This document shows, one piece after another, positions 35,601-44,673 of a stretch of 64,000 bases of DNA (the stretch's first letter is position 1; each line of letters begins with the position of its first letter). Position numbers and translations under genes: made by a program. Source of the DNA: Deltaproteobacteria bacterium (lineage in GTDB: Bacteria; Myxococcota; Kuafuiibacteriia; Kuafuiibacteriales; Kuafuiibacteriaceae); assembly GCA_011526105.1 (NCBI GenBank), contig WYAZ01000124.1:1-64000 (forward strand), read 5' to 3'. The notes below the pieces were generated by a model. The model saw nothing but the letters and a program-made list of their open reading frames with translations, was not told where the DNA came from and made no database searches.

Positions 35601-38107
35601 TCGATCTCGAAGGCAACAGCGGCTCGGTCAGCATTCCGGTTACGAGCAACATGACGCCCAACGCCTACGTCGTGGCGCAACTCATCCGCTCGCCCAACTC
35701 GAAGGAGAAGCAGGCCCCGATGCGGGCCTTTGGCGTGGTACCCATCTCCGTGAAGTCGGAGCAGCACCGGCTCTCCGTGACCGCCGAGATCGTGGAAGAG
35801 ACGCGCCCCAAGCAGCCGCTCGAGATCAAGGTTCAGGTGCAGGGGCATCGGGGGCCCGCACGCATGACGATCGCCGCGGTCGACGAAGGCATCCTGCGTA
35901 TCACCAATCACACGAGCCCAGACCCCTACGTCTTCTTCTTGCGCAGAAAACGTCTGGGGCTCCGCACCCACGACATGTACGAGCTCTTGTTGCCCGAGGT
36001 CCGAGAGCGCGCGACCTCGATCCTACGCGCCTCTGGTGGTGATGAGGAGGTGCGAAAGAAGCACCTCTCGCCGGTGAGCGTGAAGCGCGTGAAGCCGGTG
36101 GCGCTGTGGTCTGGCATCGTCGATCTGGCGCCGGACGGTTCCGGCACCGTTAGATTCGACGTTCCGGAGTTTCAGGGCGCGCTTCGAGTGATGGTCGTGG
36201 CCTTCGAGAGAGAACGCTTTGGCGCGGCTTCCAAGATCGTGAAAGTTCGCGATCCCATCGTGGTGACCCCCACCTTGCCGCGCTTCTTTGGCCCACTCGA
36301 CAAGGTCGAGATGCCGGTCGAGGTCTACAACGGCACCAAGAAGGAGGCGAACATCGAGGTCTCCACCCAGATCGAAGGTCGAATCAAGGTCATGGGTTCG
36401 AAGAGCCAGAACCTGAAGCTTCCGGCCGAGGGCCGAGGGGTCGTCACCTTCAACCTCCTCGCGGACGAGGTGGCGGGCAAAGCAACTGTCACCGTCGTGG
36501 GACGCGCGGCCGGCGCAGAGACCCAGGCCACCACGGAGCTCGCGATTCGGCCGCCCAACACCGTCACCACCGAGGGCGCAGCCTTCTCGGCCTCATGGAA
36601 CGCGGAGGGCAAGTACACCATCCCCGGCGGCTTCATGGAGGGCACGCAGAAGGTCAACATCACCGTGGGCGGCGCGCCGGTGGCTCAGTTTGGGGCCGCG
36701 CTCCAGTATCTCCTTCGCTATCCCTTTGGCTGCGTGGAGCAGACGACATCGAGGGCCTTTCCGCTTCTGTACTTCAAAGAGCTCGCGGGGCAGTCCGCGC
36801 CCGAGCTCGCGCAGGATGGAGCGTCTGACTTCTACGTGAACTCCGCGATCTCCAGGCTGGGGAGCATGCTCTCGCGTCAAGGCGGTCTCAGCTACTGGCC
36901 GGGCGCCGACTACGGGCACGCCTGGAGCACCATCTACGGAACGCACTTCTTGGTGGAGGCCAAGAAGGCCGGATTCAGCGTCGATACACACCTCATCGAC
37001 ACACTCTTCTCTCACCTCAACCTCTTGGCCTCCGGGCTCACGGTTCCGTTCTACGGCTCGGCCTCCACCGGGTTGCGAGACCGCGCGTACGCGCTCTATG
37101 TGCTCGCCCTGGCCGGTCGGCCCAACAAGAGCGCGGCCATCGCGGTGGCGGAGCGGGTGTTCTCAGAGAAGAGCAAGAAGTCCGTCGTCGACGGCGAGAC
37201 GAAGGCGCTCACGGCGGGGGCGCTGCTTCTCGCGGGTGACTCCGCTCGCGCGAGTGCCTTCGTGAACGGCGAGGTCTCTCTCGCGGAGGCGGGTCCGCAG
37301 CGAGGGTTCTGGTCTCGGTCCCGGGCTGATGCGCTGATGCTGAGCATTCTCGCGGACGTCGCGCCTCGGCACCGGAGTGTCCTTCCGCTCATGCAAGGCT
37401 TGGTGAAGTCAGCTCAGGCGGGCCGTTGGTACAACACGCAGGAGAACGCCTACGCGTTGATGGCGCTAGGCAAGATCGGTCGGGTCCTCGGTCAGGATCC
37501 CTTCTGGGGCACCATTTACGTAGGGGGTGAAGAGACAAAAAGGTTCGGCAGCGATCGTCCGATCTCGGTGCGCATGACCGGCGCCGAAGCGGTGGGCAAA
37601 GAGGTGAAGGTCACCGTCACCGGCAAAGGGACGGCCTTCGTAGGTGTGCAGGTAGAAGGCATCAAGGCCGGCATGCTCGCCGCCACCTCCAAGGGCATCC
37701 GGGTGAGCCGAAAGTTCCATTCCACCAGCGGCAGTCCGTTGGCGGGTGACACCATCACCCAGGGAGACCTCGTCGTGGTGGGTATCGAGGTCGAACCGGT
37801 GGGCGGATCTCGGATCGAAAACGTCGCCATCGTCGACCTCCTTCCGGCCGGTCTCGAGATCGAGAATCCGCGTCTCTCCGGAGACAGCGTCTTCGAGTGG
37901 ATGAAAGACCGCGCCGTTCCCGACTACATCGACATCCGGGACGACCGCATCATCTTGTTCACGTCCCTGTCGGGTTCGCAGAGGTACTACTACACCGCGC
38001 GCGCGGTCACGAAGGGCGAGTTTGTTCTTCCGCACGTGCACGCCGAAGCGATGTACGACCCACTCACGCACGCCTACGCGGGCGGAGGACGCCTCACGGT
38101 GAAGTGA
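32651..38107 (+). CDS. Bacterial alpha-2-macroglobulin lipoprotein (YfhM type)
   Basis: About 1,818 aa from ATG32651 (GGGAG 5 nt upstream); lipobox LAAC, Cys19. Bacterial A2Ms trap attacking proteases at the periplasmic face through a thioester. The thioester motif is intact: GCVEQ with Cys1361 and Gln1364. Macroglobulin-type domains fill the N-terminal half (YRPGDKAHLTVIVRD, YNVRALSADG); the A2M core has RFFGPLDKVEMPVEVYNGT at about 1,215. An unusual Tyr/Gly/Asp-rich segment with two Cys (SSCEYGCDGEYEGYDDYYGG) lies near 390-410. The next gene starts 2 nt later and encodes PBP1C, the standard partner; family knowledge links the pair to envelope repair and defence. Confidence 0.93.
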   Translation: MKRSFLALLIGPCLALAACTKTTAEVEDETSVTIKSFSPEGVTGTQPLEVRFSKDLVKQDQVGKKAPAGKYLEINPPIPGSYEWREPNLLAYVPSEPLRPSTRYTAKVRDEATGRLRLIGNREFRFNTELFQLKSVTPFFEGVAPAIQVRTNLEFSHPVDPKDLTDVVTFTDATGRVLPASLRSNRKDAVMSFDIDRLLSAEEAAEITVLVRGKLSATAGGEPLGKDVTRTVNYVTAGALELQDVYVQQSDGQPSLYVRFNADVDHELAYKSITVEPAVETRAAAQYFGVSLVGGFKPGDTYKITVKAGLASRQGGVLGAAVTRAVMVPDLEPEVRFSGQGSYLMKSGKQSFAVESTNVAKLRITVDKVFENNILHVLPRLRGGASYSSCEYGCDGEYEGYDDYYGGGYDAPSDLSTYGVTILQGEIQVAHEKNKRVTTAVPFQEIDEDKRQGLYRVRVADTEQGWVYAERWLLATDLGLTAKVGSREARVQVASISNLGALPGVEVSFISRTNQLMAKVNTNAEGVAVLSLAGINPAEPLSLVTARRGSDFSYLSLADTAIPTADFDVGGEGDTSSAYEAFVYADRGVYRPGDKAHLTVIVRDAALNTPPAFPYRLEIRNPRWQVFDILRGNTQLDGAQSFSIAIPEDALTGDYNVRALSADGQSVLGRLLLKVEDFMPDRIKVDVKPGQRAVNLPDPVEFQVESAYLFGAKASGLGYAASCRFDEVPVPGAKFGGFSFADDNGSDGRRSVSSTEDVGEGELDEEGKTAVSCELSSGLTPRRPVRVSAMVTVSERGGRAVVGSGSALMHAHPFYLGVRRNAAESYAERGKDASLEVMAVDQNGEAKKGVQVDATFYQVEWKTILRFVNNRYQYVSETSEKKVGSTKVTTGDAPVKLAFVPSATGQYRVDLTGGTTQSGTSQTFWVSGGGYAAWQMTKPDQIGLTLDKAEYAAGETAQVMVRAPFSGKLYLTIERDRVLTSRVLDLEGNSGSVSIPVTSNMTPNAYVVAQLIRSPNSKEKQAPMRAFGVVPISVKSEQHRLSVTAEIVEETRPKQPLEIKVQVQGHRGPARMTIAAVDEGILRITNHTSPDPYVFFLRRKRLGLRTHDMYELLLPEVRERATSILRASGGDEEVRKKHLSPVSVKRVKPVALWSGIVDLAPDGSGTVRFDVPEFQGALRVMVVAFERERFGAASKIVKVRDPIVVTPTLPRFFGPLDKVEMPVEVYNGTKKEANIEVSTQIEGRIKVMGSKSQNLKLPAEGRGVVTFNLLADEVAGKATVTVVGRAAGAETQATTELAIRPPNTVTTEGAAFSASWNAEGKYTIPGGFMEGTQKVNITVGGAPVAQFGAALQYLLRYPFGCVEQTTSRAFPLLYFKELAGQSAPELAQDGASDFYVNSAISRLGSMLSRQGGLSYWPGADYGHAWSTIYGTHFLVEAKKAGFSVDTHLIDTLFSHLNLLASGLTVPFYGSASTGLRDRAYALYVLALAGRPNKSAAIAVAERVFSEKSKKSVVDGETKALTAGALLLAGDSARASAFVNGEVSLAEAGPQRGFWSRSRADALMLSILADVAPRHRSVLPLMQGLVKSAQAGRWYNTQENAYALMALGKIGRVLGQDPFWGTIYVGGEETKRFGSDRPISVRMTGAEAVGKEVKVTVTGKGTAFVGVQVEGIKAGMLAATSKGIRVSRKFHSTSGSPLAGDTITQGDLVVVGIEVEPVGGSRIENVAIVDLLPAGLEIENPRLSGDSVFEWMKDRAVPDYIDIRDDRIILFTSLSGSQRYYYTARAVTKGEFVLPHVHAEAMYDPLTHAYAGGGRLTVK

Positions 38108-38109
38108 AC

Positions 38110-40425
38110 ATGAGGCGCTGGGCGAAGAGAGCGGCAGTTCTGGGGCTCGCGGGGCTCGTGGGGCTCGCCGCCCTCGTTTGGGTGCTGCCCATTCCTTCAG
38201 GTCTCGAGACCTCGCACGCGACCCTGGTGCTCGATCGAGACGGCCACTGGCTTCGTGCCTTTGCCAGTCCGGACGAAGATCGGGTCTGGCGCATTCCGGT
38301 CACGGAAGCGGAGTTGCCCGAGGCTCTGGTCCAAGCGGTGCTGGCCTTCGAAGACCGGCGCTTCTTCTCCCATCCGGGCATCGATCCGCTCGCGGTGCTG
38401 CGTGCCGCGGTCCAGAACGCCCGTGCCGGCCGTGTTGTCTCGGGCGCGTCGACCCTCACGATGCAGGTCGCACGAATGATGGACCGTCGGCCGCGCACCT
38501 ACGCGGCGAAGCTGAGGGAGGCCTTTCGTGCTCTGCAGCTCGAGTTTCACTTCTCGAAACGCGAGATCCTCGTTCACTATCTGAACCTCGCCCCCTACGG
38601 CGGAAACATCGAAGGCATCGGCGCCGCGGCCTGGTTCTACTACGGCCGGCCGGTCTCGAAGCTCAACCTCGACGAACTCGCGGCGCTGGCCGCCATCCCC
38701 AACTCCCCCAATCGCTACCGTCCCGACCGTGGGGCGGCCGCTCTCGAGAGGCGCCGCAACGACGTGCTCGAGCGCATGGCCGAAGCCGGTCAGATCAGCA
38801 TCGCTGAAGCCGAGGAGTCCGCTGCGCTTCCGGTCACCGCGGTGCGTCGCTCCGCTCCCATGTTAGCGCCCCACGCCTCCGAGTATCTTCGTCGGCGCCA
38901 CCCGGGATCTGCAGTGATCGAGTCGACCATCGACGCCGAGCTTCAACACCGCGTCGCGCGTCTGCTCGGCGAACACGTGCGCTCGCTCGAGCCGCATGGC
39001 ATTGGTAATGCCTCCGCGGTGGTCATCGAGAACGAGACCGGTGTGGTGCGGGCCTGGGTTGGGTCCAAGTCGTTCTTCGATGTGGCGAGTCAGGGACAGG
39101 TCGACGGTGCGCTTGCCCTTCGTTCGCCGGGCTCCACGCTGAAGCCCTTCGTCTACGGACTCGCGCTCGATCGCGGTCTCGTGGGTCTACACACCCTGCT
39201 CGAGGACATCCCGATTCACTACCGTGACTGGTCGCCCGAGAACTTCGACGGCGAGTGGCGGGGGGTCGTGAGCGTGCAAGATGCACTCGCTGCCAGCCTC
39301 AACATCCCGGCGGTCCACCTGGCGAAGTTGATCGAGCCCGACGGCCTCGTGCGGTTGCTTCACCGCGTCGGTTTCGCGGGCTTTCAGCGGGATCTCGACC
39401 GCTTCGGGCTCGCCACCGTGCTCGGTGGCTGCGAGGTGAGCTTGCTCGAGCTCACCAACCTCTACTCGAGCCTCGCGCGTGGTGGTCTCTTTCGAGAAGC
39501 CGCGTTAACCAAGGAGGATCTCGAGAAAGAGCGGCCACAGGAGCGCTGGCTCTCCGAAGGTGCGGCGTACTTACTGGGTGAGGTGCTCACGGACGTTGCG
39601 CGGCCGGAGCTGCCGGACTTGTGGCGAGACACCGTTTCGATGCCGCGGGTAGCCTGGAAGACCGGAACCTCCTACGGACGTCGTGACGCTTGGAGCGTGG
39701 GCTACACGCGTCGCTACTCGGTCGGGGTTTGGGTGGGGAACTTCGACGCCGCGGGCGTGCCGGAGCTCGTGGGGGCTCGTGCCGCCGCGCCCCTGTTCTT
39801 TGCGATCGTGAATGCCTTGCCGGGGGTACACGCGGACTCGTGGCTCACGCGTCCGCGCGCCGTCGAGACGCGGCAGGTCTGCGCGCTCTCGGGTGACCTG
39901 GCCACGTCCTCCTGCCCTCACACCACCACCGAGCTTGCCTTGACCTCGGCCCCTCAGGGGTCCTGCAAACACCACGTGGAGATCGAGGTCGACGACGAGA
40001 ACGGCCACCGCCTCTGCTCTCGGTGCCGAGGGAGTCGACCTCGACATTCACACCTGACCGTGGTGTGGCCCCCTCGCGTCGCTTCGCATCTCGAGACCAG
40101 CGGCTATCCGGTCGAGCGTGTACCGGAGCACAATCCGAGCTGCGAGCGAGGCCTGGTGGGTGCGGGCCCGGTGATTCACCGGCCGCTCGATGGCGACGAG
40201 TTCGTGCTGCGGCAAGGCGTGCCGACGGACCATCAGCAGATCGCCCTTCTCGCGAGCGCCGAGTCCGGGTCCGGTGTCCTGCATTGGTTCGTGGATGACG
40301 CCCTCCTCTGGAGCGGTCCTCCCGGGATTCCCGTGCTTCTCGATCCCAAGCCCGGGCAGCATCGGCTCGTGGCGGTCGACCAAGAAGGACGCAGTGCTGC
40401 AGTGAGAATCAGCATCGAGCCCTAG
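38110..40425 (+). CDS. pbpC: Penicillin-binding protein 1C
   Basis: A 771-aa bifunctional class A PBP with an N-terminal membrane anchor (about 6-27). The GT51 glycosyltransferase has EDRRFFSHPG (catalytic Glu81), GASTLTMQ at 112-119, and the RxALQLEFHFSKREILVHYLN region. The transpeptidase has Ser342-T-L-Lys345 (SxxK), SLN in AASLNIPAV, and KTG at 517-519. The C-terminal domain (about 680-771) matches the beta-rich BiPBP_C module of PBP1C. The start is 2 nt after the A2M stop, so the two are translationally coupled. PBP1C polymerises and cross-links peptidoglycan. Confidence 0.95.
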   Translation: MRRWAKRAAVLGLAGLVGLAALVWVLPIPSGLETSHATLVLDRDGHWLRAFASPDEDRVWRIPVTEAELPEALVQAVLAFEDRRFFSHPGIDPLAVLRAAVQNARAGRVVSGASTLTMQVARMMDRRPRTYAAKLREAFRALQLEFHFSKREILVHYLNLAPYGGNIEGIGAAAWFYYGRPVSKLNLDELAALAAIPNSPNRYRPDRGAAALERRRNDVLERMAEAGQISIAEAEESAALPVTAVRRSAPMLAPHASEYLRRRHPGSAVIESTIDAELQHRVARLLGEHVRSLEPHGIGNASAVVIENETGVVRAWVGSKSFFDVASQGQVDGALALRSPGSTLKPFVYGLALDRGLVGLHTLLEDIPIHYRDWSPENFDGEWRGVVSVQDALAASLNIPAVHLAKLIEPDGLVRLLHRVGFAGFQRDLDRFGLATVLGGCEVSLLELTNLYSSLARGGLFREAALTKEDLEKERPQERWLSEGAAYLLGEVLTDVARPELPDLWRDTVSMPRVAWKTGTSYGRRDAWSVGYTRRYSVGVWVGNFDAAGVPELVGARAAAPLFFAIVNALPGVHADSWLTRPRAVETRQVCALSGDLATSSCPHTTTELALTSAPQGSCKHHVEIEVDDENGHRLCSRCRGSRPRHSHLTVVWPPRVASHLETSGYPVERVPEHNPSCERGLVGAGPVIHRPLDGDEFVLRQGVPTDHQQIALLASAESGSGVLHWFVDDALLWSGPPGIPVLLDPKPGQHRLVAVDQEGRSAAVRISIEP

Positions 40426-40460
40426 AGCTGTCCCCTTTTTTCTCGGCTCGTGGGAAGCTC

Positions 40461-41555
40461 GTGCCCGGAGCGCATTTGATCATCCTCCTTCTCATCGTCG
40501 GACTCGTCGTTCTCGTTCTGGGAGCGGATCTCTTGGTGCGAGGCGCCTCGAAGCTCGCGCTCTCTTTCGGGCTCTCTCCGCTCGTGGTGGGTCTCACGGT
40601 GGTCGCATTTGGTACCAGCGCACCCGAGATCGCGGTGTCGGTGGGCGCGGTGATCGAAGGCAACGGGGGCTTGGCGGTAGGCAACGTCGTTGGGAGCAAC
40701 ATCATGAACGTGCTCCTCATCTTGGGGCTGTCAGCCATGATCGTTCCGCTCCGCGTCGACGCGCAGGTCGTGCGGCAGGAAGTCCCCATCATGGTGGGTG
40801 CCTCCGTTCTTTTGCTCGCCCAGAGCCTCGACCATGAGCTCGGTCTCTTCGACGGCATCGTCCTGTTTGTCCTTCAAGTGGGCTACGTCGTCTTCTTGGT
40901 CCGCCAGTCGAGGGCCCAGAACAAGGTGACCCAGCTCGGGTACGCTCACGAGTTCCCGCAGGCGACAGGTTGGGCTTCAAAGCTTCCCGTGCAGGTCGCC
41001 CTCATCTTGGTCGGGCTCGGTGGCTTGGTGCTGGGCGCGGAGCTCTTCGTGTCTTCGGCGGTCGAGATCGCCCATGCGCTGGGTGTGAGTGATCTCGTCA
41101 TTGGCCTCACCGTGGTGGCGATCGGGACCTCCATGCCGGAGCTTGCCACCTCGCTCATGGCCGCACGCAGGGGCGAGCGAGACATCGCGGTCGGGAACGC
41201 CGTTGGCAGCAACATCTTCAACATCCTGGGCTGCATGGGTCTGTCCTCCTTGGCCGCCGGCCTCGACGGCATCACCGTGCCACCCGCCGCCCTGGGCTTC
41301 GATCTCTGGATCATGGTGGCGGTGGCCATCGCCTGTCTCCCGGTGTTTCTCAGCCGGCACGAGATCGCGCGCTGGGAAGGCGCGCTCTTCGTCTTCTACT
41401 ATCTAGCCTACGTGAGCTTTCTCGCTCTGCGCTCGCAGGCGCACGCTTCGATGGCGCTCTTCTCTGCTGCGATGCTTGGCTATGTGCTCCCGATGACCGT
41501 GGTCACCCTGGTGGTCGTGCTCATTCGAGCCCGACTGTCCGAGCCACCCACCTAA
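40461..41555 (+). CDS. Na+/Ca2+ exchanger-family transporter (CaCA, YrbG type)
   Basis: A 364-aa integral membrane cation exchanger with about 10-11 predicted helices. Both alpha repeats are intact: GTSAPE at 51-56 with GNVVGSNIMN at 74-83, and GTSMPE at 222-227 with GNAVGSNIFN at 245-254; these hold the ion-binding Glu residues in the family. The length fits bacterial YrbG/K+-dependent exchangers. The start is GTG40461, about 35 nt after pbpC in the same direction. It converges on the type III locus with interlocked stop codons. Confidence 0.92.
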   Translation: MPGAHLIILLLIVGLVVLVLGADLLVRGASKLALSFGLSPLVVGLTVVAFGTSAPEIAVSVGAVIEGNGGLAVGNVVGSNIMNVLLILGLSAMIVPLRVDAQVVRQEVPIMVGASVLLLAQSLDHELGLFDGIVLFVLQVGYVVFLVRQSRAQNKVTQLGYAHEFPQATGWASKLPVQVALILVGLGGLVLGAELFVSSAVEIAHALGVSDLVIGLTVVAIGTSMPELATSLMAARRGERDIAVGNAVGSNIFNILGCMGLSSLAAGLDGITVPPAALGFDLWIMVAVAIACLPVFLSRHEIARWEGALFVFYYLAYVSFLALRSQAHASMALFSAAMLGYVLPMTVVTLVVVLIRARLSEPPT

Positions 41556-41938
41556 GCTTCGTAGCTTCGCATGCGTGGGCGCAGGCTGCGCTGAAAGCGC
41601 TCGAGAGTGCGCAGCACCGACGTGAGCCTCTCAAACCGCTGATCCCCACCCGCCTCGAGGGTGCCACGCACGTGCGCCACCGACTGAGCGATCTCGTGTG
41701 GGGTCGAGCTCGACTTCTCGGGTGGCCGAAGCCTGAGCTGATCGCTCGAGATCCCGCCGGTACCGAAGAAGGCCGGAAGCCGAAGCACCGCCGGGTCATA
41801 GATGGCCCGTTCGCCCAGCTTGGTGCGGAGGGTATCAATGGGAACGAGCGAAGAGTCCTGGCTCCCGGACTTGGTCTTCGTCGCGTCGGCGCTGAGTGTT
41901 GCACGTATGAGTTGTTTGAAGCTAGGGTCGACCTTCAT
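41552..41938 (-). CDS. Small protein at the end of the type III operon
   Basis: A 128-aa protein, ATG41938 after AAGGAGA (7-nt spacing), 12 nt after the sctV stop. The N-terminus is short and helical (MKVDPSFKQLIRATL); the centre is Ser/Thr-rich and probably flexible; the C-terminus is helical and basic (RFERLTSVLRTLERFQRSLR). I recognise no family. The position suggests a chaperone, regulator or small substrate of the secretion system, by inference only. Confidence 0.65.
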   Translation of the reverse strand: MKVDPSFKQLIRATLSADATKTKSGSQDSSLVPIDTLRTKLGERAIYDPAVLRLPAFFGTGGISSDQLRLRPPEKSSSTPHEIAQSVAHVRGTLEAGGDQRFERLTSVLRTLERFQRSLRPRMRSYEA

Positions 41939-41950
41939 GACTTCGTCTCC

Positions 41951-44113
41951 TTAGTCGATCGTGGCGGTGGCCATGGGCTGGACACTGAGCTGGGGGGGAA
42001 GCTCCTCAAAGCTCAGAACTGCAACGCCCGCGAGGTCCACCTCGAGGAGCTTGCGTACCATGCGGCGGATTCGACCCCTCGTGAGAACTACCGGACGCCG
42101 ACCGCTGCGTTCGACCGGACGAATCGCGTTTCGAACGGACTCGATGATGTTGCGCACGATCTCGGGATCGAGCGCCAGGTACTCCGCCTCGGTGTTCGAT
42201 TGAAGGCCGGACTCGATGGTGTCTTCGATGAGAGGGTCGAGGAGCACCACCGAAAGGCGTTGCTCCAACCCCGCGAAAGCGTGCGCGAGTTGAGGGCCCA
42301 ACGCCGTTCGCACCGCCTCGGTCAGACGCATGGGGCTCGGATCGAACAAACCGTGTTCACCCAGAGCCTCGAAGATCACGCGAAGATTCCGAAGGCTCAC
42401 TCCTTCTTCCGCGAGGCGCTTGAGCACGCCGAGGAGCTGCGGCACCGAGACCACCTTCGGAATGACCTCCTTGACGAGCGCGGGATAGGCGTTCTCCATT
42501 CGTGCCACCATCTCGCTGACCTCCTGCAGGCCCAAGAAGTGGGCGGCGCGTGGCCGGAGAACACTGGCCAGATACAGCGCCACGACTCCCGCGGTGTTCC
42601 ACACCTGAACCCCCACGCTCTTCAGCAGTTCGCTCGAATCCGCGGGGACGATGGACGCGGCGCCTGGGCCGGCGAAGGGATGCTCTCCGGGCTCGGCGGG
42701 TACCGAGTATCGAAGGAGCTCATCGGGGGTTGCGATGGCGAGCACACGTCGAGTCGAGATCGTCTTTCGGAGCACCGGGACGTCGTCCACTCGGATCATG
42801 AATGTGCCAGGGGGAAGGTCGAGTACACGAGCTCGAACGAACACCGGCGGGTACCGAACCCCGGTCTCGAGAAAGAGCGCATCGCGAAGCTGCGGCACCA
42901 GCACCCCGAGGAACTCCGTCGCCGCGGGCTCCACCCTCTCGCTGGTGAATCCGAGCGCGTCGCTGAGATCGGCGGCGAGCTCGATGGAGATCGGGGCGAC
43001 TGAAGGAGAGACCTCCTCGGTGATGGAGCGCTGCGCCTCCGCCTGTGCGCGCCCTCGTTCCACTTCGTCCTGAAGCTCCCTTAGATCTTCGGTGTCAAAG
43101 AGCCCAGTGAGGCTGTCCGGGAGAAAGCCGCGGGAGAGATTTACGACCACGAGCAGCGTGGCCACGAGGAGAAACGGAAAAGCCGGCAGTCCAGGTACCA
43201 ATGCGAGGACCGTCAGAAGGACTGCGCCTACCCATAAGGTCGTGCTGTTGCCGAACAGCTCCTCGCCCACCGAGAAGCCGAGGCTCCGCTCGTCTTCATC
43301 GCTGTCTTTGCTCCGCGCCTGCACCACACGGGTCACGAGGATACCGGCGGCGATGGTCACAATGAGCGAAGCCACCTGCGAGACCAAGCCATCACCGACC
43401 GTGAGCAGTGTGTAGATCTCGATGGCGCGTACCGCCGGAAGCTCAAGGCGAAGGACGCCGATGGCGAGCCCGGCGACCATGTTCAAAGCCGTGATGATGA
43501 GCCCTGCGATGGCGTCGCCCTTCACAAACTTCATGGCGCCGTCCATGTTGCCAAAGAGCTGACACTCCCGACCGAGCTCCTGCCTGCGTCGGTCGGCCTC
43601 CACGTCGGAGATCGATCCAGCACGCAGCGCGGCATCGATGGACATCTGCTTTCCGGGCATGGCATCGAGCGTGAAACGCGCCCCCACCTCGGCGACCCGC
43701 TCGGCGCCCTTCGCGATGACGATGAACTGCACGATGGTGATGAGGAGAAAGACGACCGCCCCGACGATGACGTCGCCTTGGATCACGAACTCGCCGAAGG
43801 CCCGGACCACCTGACCCGCGTCTGCCTTCGCCAAGATGCCTCGGGTCGTGGAGACGTTGAGGCCCAAGCGAAAGAGCGTGGTCAGAAGGAGCAGGGACGG
43901 AAAGCTCGACAGATCGAGCGACTGGCTCGAGAACAGGACCGCCATCAGGATCAGAACGGACATCGAGATGTTGAGCGTGAGTCCAATGTCCAGGAGCGGC
44001 GGCGGGAGGGGAACGATGATGAGGGCGATGATCATCGCCACCGCCATCGCGAGGAAGATGTCCGCGCGCCGACCGAGCAGCCCGAGGACCTTGAGGGAGA
44101 GGAGGAGCTGCAC
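41951..44113 (-). CDS. sctV: Type III secretion export-gate protein SctV
   Basis: A 720-aa FHIPEP-family protein, the large inner-membrane gate that forms a nonameric ring and docks substrates and chaperones. The N-terminal half has about eight hydrophobic segments; FRLGLNVSTTRGIL at 81-94 and the cytoplasmic loop RFTLDAMPGKQMSID at 146-160 are diagnostic. The C-terminal 340 residues are the soluble docking domain. The flagellar paralogue FlhA is the alternative; it is disfavoured because no flagellar genes are nearby while translocator-like genes, a TPR protein and a sigma-54 activator are. Its GTG is 3 nt after the TPR gene stop. Confidence 0.9.
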   Translation of the reverse strand: MQLLLSLKVLGLLGRRADIFLAMAVAMIIALIIVPLPPPLLDIGLTLNISMSVLILMAVLFSSQSLDLSSFPSLLLLTTLFRLGLNVSTTRGILAKADAGQVVRAFGEFVIQGDVIVGAVVFLLITIVQFIVIAKGAERVAEVGARFTLDAMPGKQMSIDAALRAGSISDVEADRRRQELGRECQLFGNMDGAMKFVKGDAIAGLIITALNMVAGLAIGVLRLELPAVRAIEIYTLLTVGDGLVSQVASLIVTIAAGILVTRVVQARSKDSDEDERSLGFSVGEELFGNSTTLWVGAVLLTVLALVPGLPAFPFLLVATLLVVVNLSRGFLPDSLTGLFDTEDLRELQDEVERGRAQAEAQRSITEEVSPSVAPISIELAADLSDALGFTSERVEPAATEFLGVLVPQLRDALFLETGVRYPPVFVRARVLDLPPGTFMIRVDDVPVLRKTISTRRVLAIATPDELLRYSVPAEPGEHPFAGPGAASIVPADSSELLKSVGVQVWNTAGVVALYLASVLRPRAAHFLGLQEVSEMVARMENAYPALVKEVIPKVVSVPQLLGVLKRLAEEGVSLRNLRVIFEALGEHGLFDPSPMRLTEAVRTALGPQLAHAFAGLEQRLSVVLLDPLIEDTIESGLQSNTEAEYLALDPEIVRNIIESVRNAIRPVERSGRRPVVLTRGRIRRMVRKLLEVDLAGVAVLSFEELPPQLSVQPMATATID

Positions 44114-44116
44114 GAC

Positions 44117-44662
44117 CTACCGTCCCCCGCCGATGTGCCGCAGCAGGCATTCGGCCTTGGTGAGGAGCGGCCCATCCTTGGCGGCCTTGGCCTTCTTTGC
44201 CGCGTTCGTCAGGAGGGTGCGAGCGGAGGCGTGGTCCCCTTCTTCGATGTAGAGTTCGGCCCGATTGAGATCCGGCTGTGGGTCCTTTGGAGAGAGGCGC
44301 GCGGCACGATCATACGCGCGATGGGCAGCCGCTTTGTTGCCGAGGCGGTCGGAGGTGAGGGCGAGGGCGAGGGGGAAGTAGGGCTCCTCCGGCGCGAGTA
44401 ACGAGAGGCCGGAGAAGATCTCCTGCGCGAGCTCGAGGCCGCCCGACATGAGGTAGTGGTAGCCGAGCTCGGCGATCACCATCAGATCCGCAGCGGAGAT
44501 CCCGGGGGCGGCAGGTGGCAGCCCGACCACCGGCACGGGCACGGGACGATCTCTAGGCGCTCGCCGACGAGCGGCCGAAGGCGAGCGTGGCGCCGGGCGT
44601 CCCGGACGGACAGGCACTCGGGCCAAAGGGGAAGGCGCGATCTTCTGAGCGGGTGCGACCAC
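44117..44662 (-). CDS. TPR protein, type III secretion chaperone-like
   Basis: A 181-aa protein. The first 50 residues are Pro/Arg-rich and disordered; residues 55-175 form about three tetratricopeptide repeats (GYHYLMSGGLELAQEIFSGL, ALALTSDRLGNKAAAHRAYD, AELYIEEGDHASARTLLTNA). Class II chaperones of the SycD/LcrH type and SctG-like proteins have such TPRs and hold translocators before export. GTG44662 has AAGGAG 6 nt upstream. It lies 11 nt after the activator gene and 3 nt before sctV. The match is by fold and position, not by a unique motif. Confidence 0.75.
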   Translation of the reverse strand: MVAPAQKIAPSPLARVPVRPGRPAPRSPSAARRRAPRDRPVPVPVVGLPPAAPGISAADLMVIAELGYHYLMSGGLELAQEIFSGLSLLAPEEPYFPLALALTSDRLGNKAAAHRAYDRAARLSPKDPQPDLNRAELYIEEGDHASARTLLTNAAKKAKAAKDGPLLTKAECLLRHIGGGR

Positions 44663-44673
44663 GTTGTGCTCCT

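Noticed and set aside
41951-44113. Flagellar FlhA instead of SctV
   Set aside because: Family motifs are shared, but there are no flagellar neighbours and several translocator/chaperone-like genes plus a HrpS-like activator, so SctV is preferred.
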